NCBI GenBank assembly: GCA_019233165.1 | Contig: JAFAMS010000096.1 | Location: 1-6,929 of the forward strand | DNA: 6,929 nucleotides | Direction of reading: 5' to 3' | Source of the DNA: Vulcanimicrobiota bacterium | GTDB lineage: Bacteria > Vulcanimicrobiota > Vulcanimicrobiia > Vulcanimicrobiales > Vulcanimicrobiaceae | Shown here: piece after piece, positions 1-6,700 of the stretch | Layout of the letters: the number at the start of each line of letters is the position of its first letter | Numbering within the stretch: the first letter of the stretch is position 1 | Position numbers and translations under genes: made by a program | The notes under the pieces: generated by a model | Databases searched by the model: none | Seen by the model: only the letters and a program-made list of their open reading frames with translations | What the model was told of the DNA's origin: nothing

Positions 1-379
1 GCCGGCCGTATGCCGGGTTCTGACCGATCTCCACGTTCGACGGCAGCGCTTTGGTGGTGGACGGGATGTCTGCGACGATCCAATGATACGCGTTGTCCAT
101 CGTCGAGTCGGTGAAGGTCACGACGAAACTCTTCGTTGCTTTGGGTGCACCCTTCCAGGTAAGACGAGGCGACGCGTTCTCGCCGCCACACTCTTTCATC
201 GCAAACTTTTTTGGAATCTGTTTCCCCGGCGTGAACTCGGGTGTAATCCACAGCGTTGCCGGCGCAGCTTTAGGGAGATGCAACGACGAGGGCAGCGCGC
301 TCGGAGTCTGAGCCGCCGCATTCACCGGCAACAGTGAAAGCCCGGCGACCGCAGCCGCGAACGTGACGAGTCCCCGCAT
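1..379 (-). CDS. Secreted PEBP / YbhB-YbcL family protein, C-terminus cut by window edge
   Basis: Reading from ATG at 379-377 gives 126 codons open to the window edge, so the protein is partial at its C-terminus. Residues 1-23 look like a Sec signal peptide: Met-Arg-Gly, a hydrophobic core (LVTFAAAVAGLSLL), and a likely cleavage in NAAAQT. The mature part matches the phosphatidylethanolamine-binding protein fold of the bacterial YbhB/YbcL type: the CGGENASPRLTW block at 64-75, GAPKATKSFVVTF at 77-89, and AYHWIVADIP at 97-106. The usual ligand-site DPDAP is reduced to TDSTM (90-94), keeping only the first Asp. The second ligand motif (GxHRY) would lie beyond the edge. The family binds phospholipid or other anionic ligands; the bacterial role is poorly defined and a periplasmic or extracellular location is inferred. 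Its start overlaps the hydrolase stop by one base (TGATG). By hand count 35 of 126 codons end in A or T, more than in its neighbours. Confidence 0.85.
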   Translation of the reverse strand, partial: MRGLVTFAAAVAGLSLLPVNAAAQTPSALPSSLHLPKAAPATLWITPEFTPGKQIPKKFAMKECGGENASPRLTWKGAPKATKSFVVTFTDSTMDNAYHWIVADIPSTTKALPSNVEIGQNPAYGR

Positions 380-392
380 CAAGCGGGGACTC
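368..392 (-). promoter_or_regulatory. Perfect 10-bp hairpin over the stop/start junction
   Basis: On the minus strand GAGTCCCCGC, loop TTGAT, then GCGGGGACTC form a perfect 10-bp stem with a 5-base loop; 8 of the 10 pairs are G-C. The 5' arm contains GAG of the GGAG ribosome site. The loop holds the hydrolase stop codon TGA except its final A-T edge and the first two bases of the PEBP ATG, whose G starts the 3' arm. Folded mRNA would hide the ribosome site and start of the PEBP gene, and ribosomes finishing the hydrolase would open it. There is no following T-run, so it is not an intrinsic terminator. The pairing is directly visible; the regulatory role is inference. Confidence 0.55.
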
Positions 393-1182
393 CGACGAAA
401 GCATTGAGGACTCGCATGTATTCGTCGAATGCGGTGCGATGCAAACTGTGTCCTTCACCTTCGAACAACCGCAGCGTGACGTTGCGGCCGCCGTGCTCGC
501 GGACGAACTCGACGTCGGCCGGAGCAATCGCCGACTCGGCCGGCTCGGCGAGCATGATGAGCAGCGGCTTGGGATAGTTGACGAGCGACTCGCGGATGTC
601 GAGCTTGCCGTCGTCGGCACGGTTGTCGCTGCCGATGCGCAAGATCGGCAAAAGCGAGATCGCTTGTAAGCCGTGAATCCGAGCGGCAAGGTCCAGCTCG
701 TGCAGCTCGCGGTTCTCCTCGATAATCGCGCGCTCACGCGCGGCACCTTGAAGCGCAAAAAGCGCGCCGAACTCCTCGCGCCAATACGCTTCCCAGCTCT
801 TGCGGCGCGAGCGAATCAGCGGATCGATCGCGACGACGCGCGAGACCGGGAGCTGCAAGCCGGCTAAGATCGCCGTCAGGCCCCCCCACGAATGGCCGAT
901 GAGCGTGTCGATCCCGCCGGGAATGGTGTCCGCGACCTCGGCGCAATCGCGCACGATCCGTTCGAACGTCATCGGGCCGTCGACGTTCGAGTCGCCGTGT
1001 CCGCGCTGATCGTACGCGTGGACGGCATATGCCAGCTCCATCGCGCCGGCGGTTCGCATCCAGCTCTTGCGCGAACCGGTGATCCCGTGCAAGCACAGCA
1101 CGTTCGGGCCGGCCGAGCCCCAGTTCTCGACGACCGTCGATGCGCCGTCATCGAACGTGATCCGCCGCTCGTGGGAATTCAT
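379..1182 (-). CDS. Alpha/beta-fold hydrolase
   Basis: A 267-residue soluble protein with the hallmarks of the alpha/beta hydrolase superfamily and no signal peptide. His32-Gly33 in LHGITGS forms the usual oxyanion-hole turn, DQRGHGDS (58-65) is the typical strand-4 block, and GHSWGG (96-101) is the nucleophile elbow with Ser98. His245 in EGEGHSLH is the likely catalytic histidine. The acid is less clear: the place where an Asp normally follows strand 7 reads LAEPAES, so Glu213 or Glu216 may serve. Length is normal for the family. Substrate cannot be deduced; ester, lactone or thioester hydrolysis are all possible. The ATG overlaps the stop of the upstream cyclase gene (ATGA), which fixes the start and implies coupled translation. 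No strong Shine-Dalgarno is visible. A C-C bond hydrolase or haloperoxidase-like member is an alternative. Confidence 0.9.
   Translation of the reverse strand: MNSHERRITFDDGASTVVENWGSAGPNVLCLHGITGSRKSWMRTAGAMELAYAVHAYDQRGHGDSNVDGPMTFERIVRDCAEVADTIPGGIDTLIGHSWGGLTAILAGLQLPVSRVVAIDPLIRSRRKSWEAYWREEFGALFALQGAARERAIIEENRELHELDLAARIHGLQAISLLPILRIGSDNRADDGKLDIRESLVNYPKPLLIMLAEPAESAIAPADVEFVREHGGRNVTLRLFEGEGHSLHRTAFDEYMRVLNAFVGVPA
390..393 (-). promoter_or_regulatory. Ribosome binding site of the PEBP gene
   Basis: GGAG lies 10 bases upstream of the ATG at 379, inside the last codons of the hydrolase. It is the only Shine-Dalgarno-like sequence near this start and supports that start choice. Three of its four bases are paired in the hairpin at 368-392. 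Confidence 0.5.
1179..1182 (-). other. ATGA stop/start overlap (cyclase to hydrolase)
   Basis: The minus strand reads ATGA: ATG (1182-1180) starts the hydrolase and TGA (1181-1179) ends the diguanylate cyclase. Such four-base overlaps typically mean termination-reinitiation on a shared mRNA. No clear Shine-Dalgarno precedes the ATG, which fits reinitiation. Confidence 0.8.
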
Positions 1183-2528
1183 CTCGCCGTCGCGGCTTCT
1201 TCCTCATCGAAGGCGACCCTGTCGCGACCACCGGCTTTCGCGCGGTAGAGTGCCTCGTCGGCGCGTCGCAACAGATCGATCGGGCCTTCACCCGGCAGGT
1301 ATGCGGCGACCCCGATCGAGACCGTGACGATCCCGCCTTCCTCGTGTGCGGGGATCGCGAGATCGGAGACGGCGCGTCGAATTCGCTCCGCAATCCGAAT
1401 CCCGTCTTCGAGGTCGGTGCTGTGCAGGATCGCGGCGAATTCGTCGCCGCCGTAGCGCGCGATCAAATCGTCGGCGCGCAAGACGTTCGCCGCCAGCGAG
1501 CGTGCGACGCGCCGCAAGCAATCGTCGCCCGCGCGGTGGCCTTCGAGGTCGTTGTACGACTTGAATCGGTCGACGTCGATGACCAGCAAGATCGCATCGG
1601 CGTCGAGCGTTTCGAGCTGCGCGTCGAACGCGCGCCGGTTCGCAATCCCGGTGAGCGGATCGATCATTGCGGCGCGCGCCAGCCGCCGGTTCTCGGTCGT
1701 CAGCTGGCGATACATCACGTTGACTTGGCGGATGAGCGCGATGCCGACGGTCAGCGAACCGATCGCGATCTCCCAGCGCGAGCCGTACCAACCTAGCGAG
1801 AACGCGTGCGGACCTACGAGCAAGAGATACGTCTCCGCGACGAGGGCCGCGACGAAGACGCCGACGTAGACGTCGATCCAGCGCTGCAGCCGCGTCGCCG
1901 AGACGACGGTGATCAGCGCGACGAGTCCGAGCACGAGCATCCCGGGAAGGAGTCCGCGCGCGGTCAGTGGGGTGTAATCGCCCCTCACCGAGAGCCGCGG
2001 GAGCGCCGCACTATCGGTGACGACGATGACGCAGACCGCGAGCGCGGCGAGTCCCACACCGATCGCCGTCCAAAACACGACGCGGTCGAGCGGCCGCAGC
2101 CGATGCGCCGTGAGCGCGAACGCGACGATCAAGCCGAGGGCGCCGAGCTTCCCGAACGTCCAGAGGTACCCGGCGTGGCCGGGCGCGATCGGAAAGACGC
2201 CGTCTTGGCGAATCACGCTGGGGTATTCGAGCCAAAATGCGGCGAGCATGAACGCCGAGAGACCGAACGCGATCGCCAAAAAGCCGACCGACGAGTGGCG
2301 GCCGGCCCGGTACTGGCCGTAGAGCAGGAACGCAATCATCCCTTGCGCGACGATCGACGCCATGTACGCACCACTCATGAAGCCGGTGTCGGTCCCGGCC
2401 TGAATCGTCGCAAACGGCGCGATCGCACCGGCGATCGTAACGATGCCGAGCGTGACTGCGGCCGCGCTCAAGAGATCGCGCGGCGTCGCCGGGCGCGTTG
2501 CCAGGAACGGCGTTCGCGCCGTCCTCAC
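1179..2528 (-). CDS. Membrane diguanylate cyclase, MASE4-like sensor plus GGDEF
   Basis: A 449-residue protein that should condense two GTP into the second messenger c-di-GMP at the inner membrane. The N-terminal part (about 20-268) has around eight hydrophobic segments (near 20-42, 52-72, 80-101, 121-142, 148-170, 190-210, 219-239, 250-268). The run FLLYGQYRAGR (67-77) followed by WLEYPSV (99-105) resembles the MASE4 integral membrane sensor; this family name is by recall. A short helix (270-288) leads into a complete GGDEF domain: DPLTGIANRRAFD (290-302), metal-binding Asp318 in IDVDRFKSYND, and the active-site GGDEF (360-364) in RYGGDEF. RADD (351-354), exactly five residues before GGDEF, is an intact RxxD inhibitory site, so product feedback is likely. 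No EAL domain follows. The start is GTG at 2528, chosen because it overlaps the preceding stop (GTGA); the next in-frame Met is residue 51, inside the membrane region. The signal sensed is unknown. Confidence 0.93.
   Translation of the reverse strand: MRTARTPFLATRPATPRDLLSAAAVTLGIVTIAGAIAPFATIQAGTDTGFMSGAYMASIVAQGMIAFLLYGQYRAGRHSSVGFLAIAFGLSAFMLAAFWLEYPSVIRQDGVFPIAPGHAGYLWTFGKLGALGLIVAFALTAHRLRPLDRVVFWTAIGVGLAALAVCVIVVTDSAALPRLSVRGDYTPLTARGLLPGMLVLGLVALITVVSATRLQRWIDVYVGVFVAALVAETYLLLVGPHAFSLGWYGSRWEIAIGSLTVGIALIRQVNVMYRQLTTENRRLARAAMIDPLTGIANRRAFDAQLETLDADAILLVIDVDRFKSYNDLEGHRAGDDCLRRVARSLAANVLRADDLIARYGGDEFAAILHSTDLEDGIRIAERIRRAVSDLAIPAHEEGGIVTVSIGVAAYLPGEGPIDLLRRADEALYRAKAGGRDRVAFDEEEAATAR
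2525..2528 (-). other. GTGA stop/start overlap (dehydrogenase to cyclase)
   Basis: The minus strand reads GTGA: GTG (2528-2526) starts the cyclase and TGA (2527-2525) ends the dehydrogenase. No Shine-Dalgarno is evident before the GTG, so the cyclase may depend on translation of the dehydrogenase, giving a low, coupled level. Confidence 0.75.
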
Positions 2529-3499
2529 TTCGGTGCTGCGGCTACCGCTTTCTCGCCGGAAACGCTGTAACGCGCGCGGCGCGGACCGAACGTGAGCTCG
2601 GAGATCCCCGACTTATCGATGTGTCCGAGACCGACGTCGCACATCAAGTCGTACTGCGTCTTCGTCGCGGCCGCGAGCGGGAGCTCGAGCCCTTTCTCTT
2701 GGCCGAGCGCGAGCGCGATCGCGGAATCTTTGCGGGCGTGCTCGGCGGAGAAAAACGTCGTGTGCTCGCGCTTCTGCATGTCTTCGCCGTCGCTGAGCAA
2801 GACGCGCGAGGCCGCGCCGGTGCGCGCGAAGATCTCGCGCAGCTCGTCGAGGTTGATCCCCAGCGCGCTTCCGAGCGCGAGCCCTTCGGCGAGGGCGGCG
2901 GTGTTGATGTTCATCACCATGTTGACGAGCGCTTTGACCTCGGCCGCGCGTCCGATTTCGCCGACGTAGACTTGCGTTCGGGAGATGACGCGCAACAGCG
3001 GCGCGAGCTGATAGACGACGAATTTGTTCCCGCCGCAAATCAGGTAGAGCGTCCCGTCATGCGCCTGCGGATAGGAGCCCGCCATCGCGGTCTCTATGAA
3101 CCGGCTGCGGCGCTGTTCGAGGCGGTACGCGATTTCTTTGTGCGTCTTCGGCGAGACGGTGCTGCACTCGATGAACGTCGTCCCCGCGGCGCCGAGCAAC
3201 AAACTGTCGCCGTTCTCGGCGAAGATCGAGTCGACGGCCTCGTCGTCGCTGACGACGGTGAAAACGATTTCGGCGTTGGCGTTGACCTCGGCCAACTTGG
3301 TCGCGTGATAGCAGCGGAACTCGCGCGAGTACTCTTTCGCGAGCGCCTCGTTCTTGTCGTACACGACGCCGATCGGAACGTGCGAGTGGTATAACCGCTT
3401 CGCAATATTCGAGCCCATGCGGCCCAGGCCGACGATCCCGACTTTCTTGTCGAATCGCGGGGCTTGGGGCGGCTGCGACTGCGGTGGCGTTCCTGCCAT
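2525..3499 (-). CDS. NAD(P)-dependent oxidoreductase, beta-hydroxyacid dehydrogenase family
   Basis: A 324-residue cytosolic enzyme of the 3-hydroxyisobutyrate dehydrogenase / tartronate semialdehyde reductase / GLYR1 superfamily. After a Pro/Gln-rich tail (about 1-17), the Rossmann motif GIVGLGRMGSNIA spans 21-33. ECSTVSP (111-117) matches the family's D/E-x-S-T-x-x-P substrate motif. AMAGSYPQAHDGTL (138-151) sits where most members have PVSGG...GTL. GEIGRAAEVK (180-189) supplies catalytic Lys189, followed by Asn193, and the C-terminal helical domain has KDSAIAL (257-263) and GLELPL (270-275). Lys189 argues for hydroxyacid dehydrogenase over imine reductase activity. The altered loop and Ala185 in place of the third Gly of GxxGxG leave the substrate open. 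It is the first gene of the minus-strand operon. ATG at 3499 is chosen because it lies shortly before the Rossmann strand; upstream AGGTAG and GGAAGG are weak, poorly spaced ribosome sites. Confidence 0.9.
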   Translation of the reverse strand: MAGTPPQSQPPQAPRFDKKVGIVGLGRMGSNIAKRLYHSHVPIGVVYDKNEALAKEYSREFRCYHATKLAEVNANAEIVFTVVSDDEAVDSIFAENGDSLLLGAAGTTFIECSTVSPKTHKEIAYRLEQRRSRFIETAMAGSYPQAHDGTLYLICGGNKFVVYQLAPLLRVISRTQVYVGEIGRAAEVKALVNMVMNINTAALAEGLALGSALGINLDELREIFARTGAASRVLLSDGEDMQKREHTTFFSAEHARKDSAIALALGQEKGLELPLAAATKTQYDLMCDVGLGHIDKSGISELTFGPRRARYSVSGEKAVAAAPK

Positions 3500-3733
3500 A
3501 GGCTACCTAGCCTTCCGGAGTGCCGGCGGCGACAAGAGGCGTGAGGTCCACTCGGCTCCTGTAAGGCAAGGCCGCCCCGATTCCTTCAGCGTGCAGGCTC
3601 TTCGGGTCCGCCGTAATCATGTATACGAACGCGTCGTAGAGCTGCGTGCCGTGATGGGCGTCACTCGGCCGGCACCGCCGGACGGGCTCCCAAGCGGGAG
3701 GGAGTCCGCCTCTCGCCAAGGCTTCCGGTCGCC
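3500..3733. promoter_or_regulatory. Divergent intergenic region, presumed promoters both ways
   Basis: This 234-base gap lies between two divergent starts and so should contain promoters for the operon (minus) and the protease (plus). I see TATACA on the minus strand (3627-3622) and the overlapping TATACG on the plus strand, but neither has a convincing -35 box at 16-18 bases. An imperfect inverted repeat lies at 3679-3708. AAGG at 3718-3721 is the only weak ribosome-site candidate for the protease. The location supports promoter function; the specific boxes do not. Confidence 0.4.
3679..3708. repeat. Imperfect inverted repeat upstream of the protease
   Basis: CGGAC (3679-3683) pairs with GTCCG (3704-3708) and CTCCC (3687-3691) with GGGAG (3696-3700), enclosing loop AAGC, with a 3-by-3 internal mismatch (GGG against GGA). 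It ends 25 bases before the protease ATG, so it would be in the 5' leader if transcription starts upstream. It could be an operator or a leader hairpin, or chance in GC-rich DNA. There is no T-run, so terminator function is unlikely. Confidence 0.35.
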
Positions 3734-6700
3734 ATGGACACCGGATACTACCGCTACCCCACCGTCAGCGCCGAGCGCATCGCATTCGTCAGCGAGGACG
3801 ATCTCTGGCTCGCGCCGCTCGCCGGCGGCGTCGCCCGCCGTCTGACGACGAGCCTCAGTGACGTCGCGCTTCCGCGCTTTTCACCCGACCGAAAGACGCT
3901 CACCTTCGTCGCGCGCGACGAGGGCCACCCCGAAGTGTACGTGATGCCGTCCGAAGGCGGAAATGCGAGGCGCCTCACGTTCCTGGGAGGCGGCGTGTGC
4001 ACGGTCAGCGGCTGGAGCCCCGGCGGCGACGAGGTGCTCTTCACCTCCGACTATGGCTCGCCGTTCGAGCGCGAGACGCAAGGATTCGCGGTCTCGATTG
4101 ACGGCGGCGCGCCGCGCGCGCTCGGACTCGGCCATGCGACGACGCTCGCCGCGGCGCCCGGAGGGGTTCTCGCGATCGGCCGCAATAGCGCCGATCCGGC
4201 CCGCTGGAAACGGTACCGCGGCGGGACAGCCGGTGACATTTGGGTCGATGCGTCCGGCGCAGGGACGTTCGAGCGGCTGATCTCGCTCAAAGGAAACGTC
4301 GTCTGGCCGATGTGGGTCGCCGGACGGATCTTCTTCCTCTCCGATCACGAAGGCGTGGGAAACATCTACTCGACGCGACCGGACGGCAGCGATCTGCGCC
4401 GCCACACCGACGAGCGCGAGTACTTCGCGCGCTTTCCCTCGAGCGACGGAACGCGCATCGTCTACACGGCGGGCGCGCAGCTGCGCTGCCTCGACGCGCA
4501 GGACGGGAGCGTTCGCACGATCGAGGTCTCGACGCCCTCGACCGCGCCCCAAACGGCGCGCCGCTTCGAAGAAGCGTCCGAACACGTCGAGCATTTCGCG
4601 CCGTCACCCGACGGGACGCAGATCGCGCTGATCTCCCGGGGTCAACCGTACGGGATGCCGCTCTGGGAAGAAGCGGTGACGCACTACGGCAACGGGAGTA
4701 AGGTCCGTTACCGTCTGCTCGAATGGCTGCGCGACAACAAGCAGCTCGTCTTCGTCGACGACGAGCCGGGTTACGAGCGCATCGTCCTAGCGCAATCCGA
4801 TCAATCGGAAGAACCGCGCGCGATCACGAAGCAGCCGGTCGGGCGAATCGTCGAGCTGACCGTCTCGCCTTCGGACGACGAGATCGCATTCACCAACCAT
4901 CGCCACGAGCTTTTCGTCATCGATGCTTCGCCGGGGTCGACGCCGCGCAAGCTCGACGAGAGCCCGGGCGAACGGATCTCGCGGCTCGCATTCTCGCCGG
5001 ACGGCCGATATCTCGCCTACGCGTGGTCTCCGGCCCACGACGTTTCCATCGTGCGCATTTGCAAAGTGAAGTCCGGACAGACGAACGACGTCACCTCGCC
5101 GCTTCGGATCGATACGATGCCCGTCTGGGATCCGGAAGGGAACTACCTCTATTTCCTTTCGACGCGCGACTTCAATCCGGTCTACGACGCGCTGCAATTC
5201 GATCTCAGCTTTCCGCAGGCGATGCGCCCGTTCGCGGTCGCGCTGCGCAAAGACGTTCGTTCGCCGTTCGTTCCCAAGCCGCAGCCGCTGCACAAAGAGC
5301 ACCGCGACGACGACGAGATCGGGAAGAAACCGAAGGTTCCGAAGATCGAGATCGACTTCGAGGGAATCTCCGGACGCGTCATCGGCTTCCCGGTCGAAGA
5401 AGGCCGCTACGAGGAGATCGTGGCGGTGAAGGGCCGCGCGCTCTTCACCCGTTTCCCGGTGAAAGGGATTAAGCCGCTTCCGCGCAGTTGGGACGAAGAG
5501 TCGCGCAGTGGTACGCTGCACGCCTACGACTTCGACTCGCAGCGGTTGGTGACGTTCGCGCGCGAGGTCGAAGACATGCGGCTCGCCGCCGATTTCCGCA
5601 CGCTCGTCTACGGCTCGAACGATCGGCTGCGCGCGATCGACGCCGGCGGAGAGCTTCCGGACGACGATGATGACGAGCACAAGCTCGGACAAGAGCCGGG
5701 GCGCCGCAGCGGTTGGATCGATTTGCGACGGATCAGCGTCGAGATCGAGCCGCGCGACGAGTGGGCGCAGATGTATCGCGAAGCCTGGCGGCTCCAACGC
5801 GAGCAATTTTGGGACGAGCGGATGTCCGGGGTCGACTGGGACGTCGTCTTCGAACGCTACGCGCGCTTGCTGCCGCTGATCCGCACGCGCGGCGAGCTCT
5901 CCGATTTGATTTGGGAGATGCACGGCGAGCTCGGCACCTCGCACGCGTACGAGATCGGCGGCGACTACCGGCCGACACCGCAGTATCGACGGGGATTTCT
6001 CGGCGCGGATTTGCGCTGGGACGACTCGCTCGAAGGCTGGCGGATCGAAAAGATCTATCGCGGCGATTCGTGGGACCGCGAGTTCGACTCACCGCTCGCA
6101 GCGGCCGGGCTCGACGTCGAGGAAGGCGACGCGATCCTCGCGGTCGGCGGTCACCGCGTCGCGCGAACGCGCACCGTCGACGAGCTCTTGATCAACGCCG
6201 CCGATCGCGAAGTCACGTTGACGGTCGCTTCAAAAAAAGGCGAGAAACGCCGCGTGATGGTCAAGGCGCTCGCGAGCGATCGATTGTTGCGCTATCGCGC
6301 GTGGGTGACGACGAACCGCGACTACGTGCACCGGCGCACCAACGGCGAGGTCGGCTACCTGCACATCCCCGACATGGGGCCGTGGGGATTCTCCGAATTT
6401 CACCGCGGGTATCTGAGCGAGTTCAATCGCGGCGGACTCATCGTCGACGTTCGCTATAACCGCGGCGGTCACGTCTCGCCCCTCTTGCTCGAAAAGCTCG
6501 CGCGCAAGCGGATCGGCTACGACGTGATGCGCTGGGGGCCGCCGGTTCCGTATCCACCGGAATCGGTCGGCGGTCCGATGGTCGCGCTCACGAATCAATT
6601 CGCGGGGAGCGACGGCGACATTTTCTCGCACGCCTTCAAGCTATACAAGCTCGGACCACTGATCGGAAAGCGCACCTGGGGCGGCGTCATCGGGATCAAT

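Noticed and set aside
368..392. The hairpin as an intrinsic transcription terminator
   Set aside because: In the direction of transcription it is followed by GTCACGTTCG, with no T-run, and it lies inside two overlapping coding regions.
1806..2570. 254-codon plus-strand frame opposite the cyclase membrane domain
   Set aside because: The translation is extremely rich in Arg, Asp and Glu, being the complement of hydrophobic membrane codons. It has no motif and no ribosome site.
2498..3394. 298-codon open frame on the plus strand, antisense to the dehydrogenase
   Set aside because: It lies wholly opposite a gene with clear Rossmann and catalytic motifs, its translation is Arg/Glu/Asp-rich with no recognisable domain, and it is typical of antisense frames in GC-rich coding DNA.
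3599..3627. A sigma70 promoter with TATACG/TATACA as -10
   Set aside because: Neither strand has a TTGACA-like box at suitable spacing (the minus strand shows CACGCA at 17 bases), so it was not called as a promoter.
3500..3733. A tRNA or other structured RNA gene in the divergent gap
   Set aside because: I looked for a T-loop (GTTCGAATC-like) and acceptor stem pairing on both strands and found none; only short hairpins are present.
4787..5944. 385-codon open frame on the minus strand within the Tricorn gene
   Set aside because: The opposite strand encodes conserved Tricorn sequence throughout. The antisense product is a charged, domain-less translation and is best explained by GC-rich codon bias.
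6232..6238. Run of seven A in the Tricorn gene as a programmed frameshift or phase-variable tract
   Set aside because: Codons TCA AAA AAA GGC form a possible slippery heptamer, but a -1 shift leads to a stop near 6459 and loses Ser959 and Glu1017. No downstream stimulatory structure is obvious and Lys-Lys here fits the PDZ region, so ordinary coding is simpler.
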